Under the pieces are notes generated by a model. The model saw only the letters and a program-made list of their open reading frames with translations, was not told where the DNA came from and did no database searches. Positions 7,739 to 16,922 of a DNA stretch of 28,287 nt are shown one piece after another (the first letter of the stretch is position 1; each line of letters starts with the position of its first letter). Source of the stretch: Cyanobacteria bacterium UBA11153 (GTDB lineage: Bacteria; Cyanobacteriota; Cyanobacteriia; Cyanobacteriales; Coleofasciculaceae); NCBI GenBank assembly GCA_003511885.1, contig DOIX01000117.1, forward strand, positions 52,227 to 80,513. The letters are read 5' to 3'. The position numbers and the translations under genes are program-made.

Positions 7739-10700
7739 TCACCGATTACCCAACAAAACCTTCCCAAACCTACCATACAAAGCAGGCAAAACCACCAAAG
7801 TCAAAGCCGTCGAAGTAAATAACCCCCCCAAAACCACCACAGACAAAGGCTGTAAAATCTCCTTCCCTGCCCCACCTTCTACCACCAAAGGTGCTAAACC
7901 CAAAGCCGAAGTAAAAGCCGTCATTAAAATCGCATTTAACCTCTCCATCGAACCCTTAATTATCAACTCCTTTAATCCCATACCTTCAGCAAACTTATTG
8001 TTGTAATTATCCACCAAAAGTAAACCATTTCTAGTTGCCACACCAAATAAAGTCACAAACCCAACTAACGAAGCAATCGAAACAATACCCCCAGTCAAAG
8101 CCACCGCAATGACACCCCCAACTAAAGCCAAAGGTAAATTAATCATAATCATCGCAGTTGAAGGAATAGACTTAACCGAAATATACATAATTACTGTAAT
8201 TACCACAAAGGCAATAGCACTAGTGACTAAAATATTTTCCGTTGCCCTTGCTTCTGCTTCAAATTGACCTCCATACTCAATATAATATCCCGTTGGAATC
8301 TGGACTTGCTGTCGGACTTTTTGCCTAATTTCATTGACTACATTCCGTAAAGCCCTACCTTTAGCATTTGCTGCCACGACAATTAAACGGGAAACGTTTT
8401 CTCTGTTAATGGTATTCGGTCCAGTACCATAGTTGATGGTAGCAACTGCGGCTAAAGGAATTTTCGTGCCAGTGGGAGTGTCAACTAATAAATTGCTAAT
8501 GGTATCTAAATTAGCGCGGTATTCTGGCTGTAACCAGACAAGTAAATCAAAAGTTTGTTGATTCTCTAATATTTGAGAAACCACTTTGCCATTCAGGGCA
8601 GTTTCCGTAATTTCCGATAGTTTACCGACAGTTAAACCGTATCGACTAGCTGCATCGCGATCGAATTTAATTTGAATCTGTTCTATTGGTACTTGTGGTT
8701 CTAATTGTAAATCAACAATTCCCTCTACATTCTGCATAATATCATTAACTTGTTTGCCTAAACTGCGAAGTTGTTCTAAGTCTGGGCCAAATATTTTTAC
8801 GGCAATTGCACTCCGTACCCCAGATAAAACTTCATCCATCCGGTGAGAGATAAAGCCACCGATATTAGGGGCTACTCCTGGTAATTTATTAAATTCTTCC
8901 CGTAATTTAGCTAAACTTTTTTCTCTATCTTTCATCCCTTCCCTACTAATTTCTATATCGATATGTGCTAAATTCACTCCTGCTGCATCTCCATCTCCCG
9001 GCGCACGTCCGGATCTTAATTGGATAAAGGGAAATCTGGGGTCACCTTTGAGTGCATCTTGAATTGCAGCCCCTGCATTATTAGTAGCTTCTAAAGATAC
9101 ACCGGGATATAGGGTAATGGTATTTACTAAAGTTTGTTCCTGAAATTCTGGTAAAAAGATTCTTCCTAATGTAGGGACAATTATAATAGATGCAATTAAA
9201 AGAGCTAGAGAACTTACTAAAATTAGACTTGAACTTCTTAAAGAAAATCTAATGACATGGAAATAAATAACTTTAAAAAATCTAGCTATCCAAGGTTCTT
9301 CTTCTGGCAAATGTCCGTGGGGTAAAAGAATCGCACATAATGCTGGAGTTACAGTTAAAGCGGTGAGACTCGAAGCAATCACAGCCGCCATATATCCCAA
9401 CCCCATTGGAATAAAAATACTCCCTTCTACGCCAGTTAAAGCAAAAATTGGGGAAAATACAACTATCGTAATAATAGTAGCGCCAAATACGGAATCTCTA
9501 ACTTCTTGACAGCCATCAAAAACCACATCTAAAACTGGACGTGGCTGAGGTGAATACTTATTTTCCCGCAAACAACGATAGACATTTTCCGCATCAACAA
9601 TAGCATCATCTACAGCGGAACCAATGGCTACTGCCAACCCGCCTAATGTCATAGTATTTAAACCTTGTCCTAACCAATTGAGAAGTAAAACACCGATAAG
9701 TAAAGATAAGGGTAAGGCAGTTAAACAAATCGCCAAGTTGCGCCAATTCATCAAAAATGGAATCAGAATTAGAGCAACAATAATACTACCTTCAAACAAA
9801 GCCTCTTTGACATTTTCAATGGAAGAATCAATATAGTTTTCTTGACGAAAAGTAGCGGTAACTTTAATATCTTTAGGCAAACCTGCCTTAATTTCTGCCA
9901 TTGCTGCTGACAAAGCACGGGTGACAGTAGGAGTATCGGCTTGCGGCTGCTTATTAATCATGACGATAATCGCCTTTTGAGTGTTAAAACTACCATCCCC
10001 CCGTTTGATAGCTGCACCAATTTTTACTTCAGCCACATCACTAAGTTTTATCGGCGTACCATCTCTAGCGGTAATTACTGATTTTTGTAAATCTTCGATA
10101 GATTCAATCCTGCCTATACCCCGAATTAATTTTTCCCTATCTGGTGTAATTAAATAGCCCCCTGGTGCATTAACATTAGCAGCAGCTACGGCTTCACTTA
10201 CTGCGTCTAAGGATAAATTATAAGCTTGTAATTTAGCTGGATTGACTAACACTTGATATTGCCGCGTATCACCCCCATAAGCTACCACTTGACTGACACC
10301 GGGAACAGCTAAGAGGCGGTTAGTTACTTGCCAATCAACAATCCTCCTTACTTCCATTAAAGATGTAGTTTCCGAAGTAAAAGCATATTGCAATACTGTC
10401 CCAACAGGGGAACTAATCGGTGATATTTGTGGTGTTTCGATGCCTTCTGGTAATTTAGTTTGGGCTTGTTGTAAACGTTCCGTTATTAATTGTCTGGCTT
10501 GATAAATATCAGTACCCCAATTAAAAATTACCTTAAGTACAGAAATTCCCGCCGCCGAGGAAGAGCGAACATTTGTTACCCCTGGTGTCCCATTAATGGC
10601 ACTTTCAATTGGTAATGTGACTAAAGATTCTACCTCCTCTGGCGCAAGTCCCGCTGCTTCCGTTTGAATTTCCACCTGGGGAGGCGCAAAGGTTGGAAAT

Positions 10701-10813
10701 ACATCCAAAGGCATTTTAATTATCGTCTGGAATATCCAAAAAGTGACGATAATTGCACCCATAATTACTAACCAACGACGTGCGATCGACCATTTGATAA
10801 TTTCACTTAGCAT
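7739..10813 (-). CDS. CusA/CzcA-family heavy-metal RND efflux pump
   Basis: At 1024 residues it is near the usual length of HME-RND inner-membrane pumps. Visible landmarks are TM1 (about 14-33), the first periplasmic porter domain starting with DVFPTFAPPQVEIQTEAAGL, TM2-6 from about 340, and the TM4 relay motif VDDAIVDAEN at 401-410. Later come the loop motif LTPALCAILLPHG, TM7, a second periplasmic domain, and TM8-12 (about 860-1015) with VGFVTLFGVATRNGLLLVDN. It should export metal ions across the envelope by proton antiport together with an adaptor and a TolC-like channel. The adaptor gene is found at 17596-19530, on the far side of the defence island. No channel gene is in the window. Substrate metal cannot be read safely; RppA/RppB context suggests nickel or a similar divalent ion. 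A candidate RppA box lies 41 bp upstream. Confidence 0.92.
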   Translation of the reverse strand: MLSEIIKWSIARRWLVIMGAIIVTFWIFQTIIKMPLDVFPTFAPPQVEIQTEAAGLAPEEVESLVTLPIESAINGTPGVTNVRSSSAAGISVLKVIFNWGTDIYQARQLITERLQQAQTKLPEGIETPQISPISSPVGTVLQYAFTSETTSLMEVRRIVDWQVTNRLLAVPGVSQVVAYGGDTRQYQVLVNPAKLQAYNLSLDAVSEAVAAANVNAPGGYLITPDREKLIRGIGRIESIEDLQKSVITARDGTPIKLSDVAEVKIGAAIKRGDGSFNTQKAIIVMINKQPQADTPTVTRALSAAMAEIKAGLPKDIKVTATFRQENYIDSSIENVKEALFEGSIIVALILIPFLMNWRNLAICLTALPLSLLIGVLLLNWLGQGLNTMTLGGLAVAIGSAVDDAIVDAENVYRCLRENKYSPQPRPVLDVVFDGCQEVRDSVFGATIITIVVFSPIFALTGVEGSIFIPMGLGYMAAVIASSLTALTVTPALCAILLPHGHLPEEEPWIARFFKVIYFHVIRFSLRSSSLILVSSLALLIASIIIVPTLGRIFLPEFQEQTLVNTITLYPGVSLEATNNAGAAIQDALKGDPRFPFIQLRSGRAPGDGDAAGVNLAHIDIEISREGMKDREKSLAKLREEFNKLPGVAPNIGGFISHRMDEVLSGVRSAIAVKIFGPDLEQLRSLGKQVNDIMQNVEGIVDLQLEPQVPIEQIQIKFDRDAASRYGLTVGKLSEITETALNGKVVSQILENQQTFDLLVWLQPEYRANLDTISNLLVDTPTGTKIPLAAVATINYGTGPNTINRENVSRLIVVAANAKGRALRNVVNEIRQKVRQQVQIPTGYYIEYGGQFEAEARATENILVTSAIAFVVITVIMYISVKSIPSTAMIMINLPLALVGGVIAVALTGGIVSIASLVGFVTLFGVATRNGLLLVDNYNNKFAEGMGLKELIIKGSMERLNAILMTAFTSALGLAPLVVEGGAGKEILQPLSVVVLGGLFTSTALTLVVLPALYGRFGKVLLGNR

Positions 10814-10854
10814 GTTTAGATAAGTGTTAGATTTATCTAGGATGACACGTCAAG

Positions 10855-10872
10855 ATGAAATTGAGATGAAAT
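10855..10872 (-). promoter_or_regulatory. Candidate RppA box upstream of the RND pump gene
   Basis: Read on the minus strand it is ATTTCAT-CTCA-ATTTCAT, period 11, 41 bases before the ATG. The first half-site (10866-10872) lies within the left arm of the long hairpin at 10864-10914. Confidence 0.62.
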
Positions 10873-10914
10873 GAGAGTATAGATTTATATTAAATTTATA
10901 CTCTCATTTCATCT
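10864..10914 (-). terminator. Long hairpin between the STAND gene and the RND pump gene
   Basis: The arms 10864-10881 and 10897-10914 are perfect 18-bp inverted repeats. After one G-T pair the stem continues five more base pairs to a 3-nt loop at 10888-10890. It contains the TGA stop of the STAND gene (10909-10911) and one half of the RppA box. No T-run follows on either strand, so rho-independent termination is uncertain. It could be a bidirectional transcription barrier, an operator, or the mark of the insertion junction. Confidence 0.5.
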
Positions 10915-13900
10915 TTCATACTCATTTAACACTTGAGTTAATTTGTAAACTTCCATCTCAGCCATAATGTCAATTAGGTTAAGGCAGTCTGATTTTAATT
11001 GCTGGTTTTTAGTTTGGTCGTACAATTTCACAAGTAACTTACTAACTTTTTCTGCTGTCAATTCTCTAAAATTGTGAAGGTTAGGATCGCGGCATTGGAG
11101 GTCTTTGAAAAAGCACTCGCAGACTCGATAAGTAACAGCATCTGGCAGTTTAGCCGTAGTCTTCTCCAAGGCGCGAATTAAGTTGTCGTCGCCATTATAA
11201 AGGGCTGGACTATCAATAAATTTATCAACTAGACTGATATACTCACCCAGTTGCCCTCCTTCAAAGTTTAAGAAGCATTTAGCTGCCTCAGAACGTACTT
11301 TTTCACTGGAATCGTGAAAGAGTTGAACTAATGCAGTTTCACAAAACTCTCGACAATTTGCACGGGTAAGATTGGCAATAAATATCTCAGCAGCAGCTAG
11401 ACGATGATCTTCTGTACCAGACAAGCAAATTTCTGCTAGCCAATGCGCTTCTTGAATATCCAAAGATGCTAAACATGCTTGTCTAGCACCAACTCCCACA
11501 ACTTCTGGATTCTCAGATATAATCATCCGTTCAAGAATCGATGCCAGTTGTTGGAAATGGGTTGGTATGGCATAGTATAGGAAGTACTCTACTGTCTGAG
11601 TGCCTAACAATACCTCTTCTGTTTCACATAGTTGTTGAAACAAGCTGACAGCTAAATCTCGATCGTAATTTAATAGATCAATTAGTGCTTCAACCGCACA
11701 GGATCTAACCGCAGTTGAGGAGTCTTTAACTATCTGTTCTATAGAGTTTAGAAAATAAGCTGCACGATTTATATCAGCAAAAATAAGTTTTGCGATCGCA
11801 CTTACCGCACTACCTCGTGTAGAATTAATTCCTGCCATGAGAATATCACCATTGTAGTAAATCTCTCCACTTGAAGTTTTAGTCCGCCATAACTCCAGAT
11901 CCGGATCGGGATCTACCAATGCGTACCAGATTAATATGTCTAAAGCCTCTTGACTCCAAGGTAGTTCCGCTAATTTATTAAATAAATCACTAATCGATCT
12001 ACCACAAGGCTTGTGGGGTAGTTGGTGACAGTATTGACATACCTGAAATGCAGTTTCTAGATCTAACCCAACCTCAGCAATACCGCGTAAAATGGCATCA
12101 AAGTACGATGAATTTATATTATGTGTAAATTTCTGTATCAGTTTGGCAAATCGTGCTGGATGCTTTTTAACTTGTTGTTCTAAAACCATGGATAGTTGAG
12201 CCGCACCACCTATTATTTGTCCAGTAAGCTGAAATCGAGTACCTCCATCATTGTAATCATAACGAGCAATAGCTTTTAACCATTGCTCATCAGTCATTTT
12301 GTCGGCTGCATTTTCAGGTATTGGAGATTTAACACGAGAATCTTCTGATGATGTTGGTGTTGCGATTTTCTTTGGTGGTTTTAGTGGGTATGAATCTGTG
12401 AACTTGCGTCTCCACTCCTGTAACCTACGATTACCTATTTCTGTACGTCGAGATGAATCTATAGCATATAGCAAAATAAGCTGTGGATAGCCTCGATACT
12501 TAAGATCTATAATAGATTTTAGCTCTTCAGGATAGTAGTCTAGAATCAGAGTTTCAAGTTTTACTAAGCGTTCTTCAGAACAATGTGGGGTAGTCACTTC
12601 TAACAATTCTTTGGTAGCCCAATATGGAGCAGCATTACCATTTCCGCTACAAAATGAGTATCCTGTTTTCAATCGTGCTGGTTGTTCGCAAAGATAATCG
12701 ATAGCTTCATCTGCAAATCTTTTTCCGTTAGTGGTATAGGCACGGATTAACAGATACTGAATCGTCTCAAATTTCGACTTACAGAGTTCCTCGGCAATAG
12801 AGGCAAAATCCTCTGGGTGATTTGCCGATAAATTTGATAGTGCTGCTTCTATTGCACTGAGTAAAATTATTTTAGAGTCGTAGCCTAAACCATATTTCCG
12901 GAAACCCCAAATTCGATCGATCCAGGGAGGTTTACCTTCTTGTCTAGCTGTTAACTCAATGACTCTGAGTATATATGGAAGAACTTGAGTCACGAATGAA
13001 AGTGGGGCTTTATTAGCGCTATCCAACACTATTCTATGATCGAGATTAATATTAAGAATAATGCCTGAGTTATTATTTAATTTGTTAGTCAGCTTAAAAC
13101 GTCGATTCAAGTAGTGACCGATAATCTCGCAGGTTAGCTCTGGAGATTTTTTGAGGAGCGAATAAATACCATCCCAGAAGTCTATACTATTACCTTTCTC
13201 ATCAAGAATACCCTCATCAATCAGTTGCAGGAAGAGGGCAAAAAAGCGATCGCCCACATCAAGATCAGCCCAGCTTACTAAATATACCAATCGATTGCGC
13301 CATGCTTCTGATACACCAATAAAAGGCTTTACCAACTCAACTACCCGATCCGGTATCTGCTTTTGGACACTTAACAACAGCATTACAGCTTGCTCAACAT
13401 ATCCGCCGCTTTCATCCCTTAGCCATTTTTCTATTATTCCAAGAGAATCTAGCAGTTGAAACCAACGAATCGAACTCCTCAGAGTACCCCAGACTTGTTG
13501 TGTAATAGGCTTGGATTTATCCTCAATCAACGGAGCTATAATTTGCCATTCTTCTGCTGTGGGGTCATCCATTGCTGCTAGCAGAGCAAAGACTACTTGC
13601 TTGATATGAAAGCGGATGTTAGACCTAGTAAGTAAGGATTGGAGATCGTCAAGATATTGTTCAAAATCTGCCTCTCGTTCATGGAGTAATATTTGCCGAA
13701 CCTGAGCGCGTCGAAATAAATGTTGTTGTTCTTTAGTTCCTAAAAATGACAATAACTCACAACCACGAGCTGCAAAACGACGAGCAAACGCATAGTCAAA
13801 AAATCCTTCATGAAAGAAGGAATACCGCTTACCATCTTTTACCAAGACATGTTCAGATACCATAACCTTGCCATCATCAAGCCAATTCTCAATCGCGTCT

Positions 13901-15459
13901 TGTGAAGCAGACAAAATTTGTCGGCGGCTCATGTAGTCGCAGAGAGCATCGATAACAGAGTTCCACTGAATCTGACGACAAAGACGTACACGCTCAATTA
14001 TCTCTTGCTTACGTTGCCAGAAATGGTCATACAAATCTCTTACAGTCTTAAAATTAAGAAGATCGATACTTGAATCTTTAGCAACTTCCGATAGTAATCT
14101 CAGGTGCAATGGAACAGACAGCAAATCCAACTGCTTGCTATTTAGCTGTGTTGCATCCAAACCCAATTCAGTAACAACTTTTTGAACTATTTCATGAGGC
14201 AAACGATGAATTGTCACAGGTTCAGCAATACCATTTTCATCTGTCAAACGCCGCAGTCTATAGTCATTATCCAAATCAAACTTTCGGCAAGCTAGCACTA
14301 GACGCATTTGTGGATGCGATTGAGCCTGCTTAATTATTTCAAAAATACAATCGAAGAACTGAGGATTGCGACCAGAAGCTAAACTTATAGCATCAAGCTG
14401 GTCAATAATCAGCACACAATCTTTCTTCTGAGCAATAGCCGCTAAAACATTAGCAGGAGAACCAGGCAACCCAAGCTGCTGATCAATATTATTAGGTAAT
14501 AAGGTAGATTCTAAACGGTCTATACGAAACGCTAAAACGGGCAATCCTTGTTCTTGTAGCGATTCAAAAACTTGGAGCATAACACCGCTTTTACCAACTC
14601 CGGCTTCACCTATGATCAATACACCCTTTTTTCTGTCTGTATTGGTCAGTTTTTGCAAGACAATTTGTACTTCATCACGGAGTATTATTTGGTTGGCAAT
14701 AGCAGCCTCACGAAGTGGAGATATGTACCTATTGTTAGCGTCTTGAACAGCAGCTAAAACATGGCGGTCTTTAGCCCAATTCCGACGGCGAAAGCCTCGT
14801 TCTTCCAGATGATTCCAGATATCGTATCCTGTCAATTGATAATGCACTTTGTCGAGGGCATATTGAGCCAGCACATCAGCAATATTTGCTGGGTTGCCCT
14901 CAACTAGAGTTTCTATTCTGCTTTCAACTATAGAACGTAGCAAATCTTCACTAATGGTTTTAACATGAACTCGCTTAAGAGCTTCGTAAGCATTTATTTC
15001 AGGACAATTATGCCAATGAATGCAAAGTTCATTAAAATTCTTAAGTTGTTCGCTAGGTTTCGATTGATTAGCTTTGAGGAATTCTTGATGAAACTCCTGC
15101 CAAGAGGTAGCTCTCCTGGCTCGATCTGCCAGTTCATCTAACTGAAATGCTCTATCGCTAGAAACAAAAGTGCAATTTGCTCTAGCTATCTTTAGTTTTT
15201 TCCAGAAATTTGACAAAACTTGTTTACGTTCCAAATTAGCTAGTGTCCAATTTCCACCACTGTACTGCCTTTTGACCTGGTGATATTCACGGCTATCTCC
15301 TTTGCTAATCCAAAACTCAACGCCTTCTCCTTCCTCTCCTGGTGGTTCTAGACGAATAGCATCGGCATTTTCATCCATCACATCAACCATAAAGAATACA
15401 GTCCACCGACCTTCATAGCGGTTGCCGAATTTATCAGTTGCTCCACCAGATAATGGCAT
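10909..15459 (-). CDS. Avs-like STAND NTPase with N-terminal PD-(D/E)xK-like nuclease domain
   Basis: This is a 1516-residue protein. The N-terminal region (about 1-120) reads as a nuclease-like effector with E16 in GNRYEGRW, E48 in EGVEFW and the Q61-V-K63 motif in EYHQVKR, the E...E...QxK layout of Cap4/Mrr-type PD-(D/E)xK domains. A linker region (120-255) follows. The NTPase has Walker A GEAGVGKS (284-291) and Walker B VLIIDQLDA (349-357), an arginine-bearing sensor-like LVLACRKFD, and a winged-helix-like segment (LPHEIVQKVVTELG onward). The remaining roughly 950 residues are helical repeats, HEAT-like toward the end (SSTAVRSCAVEALIDLL, SSEKVRSEAAKCFLNF). This architecture is that of antiviral STAND (Avs) proteins: repeats sense a phage protein, the NTPase oligomerises and the nuclease degrades DNA. 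It is divergent from a restriction-modification pair. HIP1 sites within it suggest long residence in cyanobacteria. The antiviral role is inferred; no trigger can be read. Confidence 0.8.
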   Translation of the reverse strand: MPLSGGATDKFGNRYEGRWTVFFMVDVMDENADAIRLEPPGEEGEGVEFWISKGDSREYHQVKRQYSGGNWTLANLERKQVLSNFWKKLKIARANCTFVSSDRAFQLDELADRARRATSWQEFHQEFLKANQSKPSEQLKNFNELCIHWHNCPEINAYEALKRVHVKTISEDLLRSIVESRIETLVEGNPANIADVLAQYALDKVHYQLTGYDIWNHLEERGFRRRNWAKDRHVLAAVQDANNRYISPLREAAIANQIILRDEVQIVLQKLTNTDRKKGVLIIGEAGVGKSGVMLQVFESLQEQGLPVLAFRIDRLESTLLPNNIDQQLGLPGSPANVLAAIAQKKDCVLIIDQLDAISLASGRNPQFFDCIFEIIKQAQSHPQMRLVLACRKFDLDNDYRLRRLTDENGIAEPVTIHRLPHEIVQKVVTELGLDATQLNSKQLDLLSVPLHLRLLSEVAKDSSIDLLNFKTVRDLYDHFWQRKQEIIERVRLCRQIQWNSVIDALCDYMSRRQILSASQDAIENWLDDGKVMVSEHVLVKDGKRYSFFHEGFFDYAFARRFAARGCELLSFLGTKEQQHLFRRAQVRQILLHEREADFEQYLDDLQSLLTRSNIRFHIKQVVFALLAAMDDPTAEEWQIIAPLIEDKSKPITQQVWGTLRSSIRWFQLLDSLGIIEKWLRDESGGYVEQAVMLLLSVQKQIPDRVVELVKPFIGVSEAWRNRLVYLVSWADLDVGDRFFALFLQLIDEGILDEKGNSIDFWDGIYSLLKKSPELTCEIIGHYLNRRFKLTNKLNNNSGIILNINLDHRIVLDSANKAPLSFVTQVLPYILRVIELTARQEGKPPWIDRIWGFRKYGLGYDSKIILLSAIEAALSNLSANHPEDFASIAEELCKSKFETIQYLLIRAYTTNGKRFADEAIDYLCEQPARLKTGYSFCSGNGNAAPYWATKELLEVTTPHCSEERLVKLETLILDYYPEELKSIIDLKYRGYPQLILLYAIDSSRRTEIGNRRLQEWRRKFTDSYPLKPPKKIATPTSSEDSRVKSPIPENAADKMTDEQWLKAIARYDYNDGGTRFQLTGQIIGGAAQLSMVLEQQVKKHPARFAKLIQKFTHNINSSYFDAILRGIAEVGLDLETAFQVCQYCHQLPHKPCGRSISDLFNKLAELPWSQEALDILIWYALVDPDPDLELWRTKTSSGEIYYNGDILMAGINSTRGSAVSAIAKLIFADINRAAYFLNSIEQIVKDSSTAVRSCAVEALIDLLNYDRDLAVSLFQQLCETEEVLLGTQTVEYFLYYAIPTHFQQLASILERMIISENPEVVGVGARQACLASLDIQEAHWLAEICLSGTEDHRLAAAEIFIANLTRANCREFCETALVQLFHDSSEKVRSEAAKCFLNFEGGQLGEYISLVDKFIDSPALYNGDDNLIRALEKTTAKLPDAVTYRVCECFFKDLQCRDPNLHNFRELTAEKVSKLLVKLYDQTKNQQLKSDCLNLIDIMAEMEVYKLTQVLNEYER

Positions 15460-15710
15460 ATTCTATCTCTCGTATTAAACCTAGTGCTGAGAAAAAACTG
15501 CTATAAGTTAGTTTAACACATTATTACCTGTTACCCATTATTTACCATAGATCTTATTATACCAGCGTCACCTCGATTAAACTGCGATCGCATTCGGTTT
15601 ACTAATCCTAAATCCATTATACTCAGAATTCCAGAATCATACTCAGCAGTAATAGCGATCTTCAGCTACTTAAAATGTTATACTAGCTAAAAAATCTCTA
15701 ACCTAAATTT
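15460..15710. promoter_or_regulatory. Divergent control region between STAND and methyltransferase genes
   Basis: This 251-bp AT-rich spacer serves both directions. For the methyltransferase, TATACT at 15679-15684 is a plausible -10, 26 bp before the GTG start, without a clear -35. Words are repeated within it: ATACTCAG twice (about 15619 and 15639) and CAGAAT twice between them around a GAATTC, which could be a regulator site. A HIP1 octamer is at 15584-15591. No small open frame resembling a C protein or other regulator was found. Confidence 0.4.
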
Positions 15711-16910
15711 GTGAAATCAGTAGAATTATTTACAGGTGCTGGAGGATTAGCGATAGGATGTGCTATGGCAGGCTTTCATCATGAGGCGCTTGTAGAATTG
15801 GATAAACGCAGTTGCGATACTATCCGTGAAAATCAGCAGCGAGGAATTACCCTTATTCGTAATTGGCGTATCCATCAAATGGATGTAGCTAATTTTGACT
15901 ATTCTCATCTGACTGAAAAAATAGATTTCCTAGCAGGCGGACCACCTTGTCAACCTTTTTCTATTGGTGGTAATCATGGTGCTTATCTGGACAAACGAGA
16001 TATGTTCCCTGAATTTTTTCGGGCAGTGCGTGAATTACGTCCGAAAGCTTTTCTCATCGAGAATGTACGGGGATTGATGCGTCGCACTTTTATTAATTAC
16101 TTTCAGTATATTATTTGGCAGCTTACTTATCCGGATATATTACCCAAGCCAGACGAATCTTGGCTAGATCATTGGGTACGATTAGAGGGCTATCATCATA
16201 GTAATACTACCAGTGAACTGAGTTATCGCGTTACCTTTAAGCTTCTGAATGCGGCTGATTATGGAGTACCACAAAAACGAGAACGTGTTTTTATTGTTGG
16301 GTTTCGTTCTGATTTCAATTCTAACTGGTCTTTTCCTGATGCTACTCATTCAGAAGATTCCCTAATCTGGGACAAATGGATAACTGGTGAATACTGGGAA
16401 AGACACGATATTTCCAGCAAACAGCGCCCAGAAATTCCCTCAAAACTACGGACGCGCTTAGAACGATTTGGAGCAAAAATTATTGGTAAAATAACTATGC
16501 CATGGCGTACAGTTAGGGATACCATTGCTGATTTCCCATCACCTGAAAATACCAATTTATCCTCTAAAATTATCAATCATATTTATGTTAATGGTGCTAA
16601 AAGTTATCCAGGACATACAGGTAGTACTTTAGATGAACCAGCTAAAACTTTGAAAGCAGGTGTACATGGTGTCCCTGGTGGCGAGAATATGCTGGCTTTA
16701 CCTGATGGACAAGTACGCTACTTCACAGTAAGAGAAGCAGCTAGATTACAAACTTTTCCAGATAATTACTACTTTCCTAATCCTTGGGGTGAATCTATGC
16801 GCCAAATAGGTAATGCTGTACCTGTTCATCTTGCTTATCTGATTGCTGCCAGGATTGCTTCTCATTTACAGGAAATTGACTTGCCCCCAAAAATAATAGC
16901 TACTCTCTAG
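15711..16910 (+). CDS. DNA cytosine-C5 methyltransferase (Eco29kI-type system)
   Basis: This 399-residue Dcm-family enzyme transfers a methyl group from S-adenosylmethionine to C5 of cytosine. Motifs are all present in order: I ELFTGAGGLAIG (5-16), IV GGPPCQPFS with catalytic Cys80 (76-84), VI IENV (116-119), VIII QKRERVFIVG (188-197), IX around VREAARLQTFP (340-350), and X QIGNAVPV (365-372). The target recognition region lies between VIII and IX (about 200-335). It starts with GTG at 15711; motif I follows at once, so the start is well placed. No Shine-Dalgarno sequence is visible. It is followed after 12 bases by a GIY-YIG endonuclease of the Eco29kI family, whose characterised member cuts CCGCGG. 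The same target is likely here but not shown by the sequence. Confidence 0.95.
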   Translation: MKSVELFTGAGGLAIGCAMAGFHHEALVELDKRSCDTIRENQQRGITLIRNWRIHQMDVANFDYSHLTEKIDFLAGGPPCQPFSIGGNHGAYLDKRDMFPEFFRAVRELRPKAFLIENVRGLMRRTFINYFQYIIWQLTYPDILPKPDESWLDHWVRLEGYHHSNTTSELSYRVTFKLLNAADYGVPQKRERVFIVGFRSDFNSNWSFPDATHSEDSLIWDKWITGEYWERHDISSKQRPEIPSKLRTRLERFGAKIIGKITMPWRTVRDTIADFPSPENTNLSSKIINHIYVNGAKSYPGHTGSTLDEPAKTLKAGVHGVPGGENMLALPDGQVRYFTVREAARLQTFPDNYYFPNPWGESMRQIGNAVPVHLAYLIAARIASHLQEIDLPPKIIATL

Positions 16911-16922
16911 TAATAACTATTT

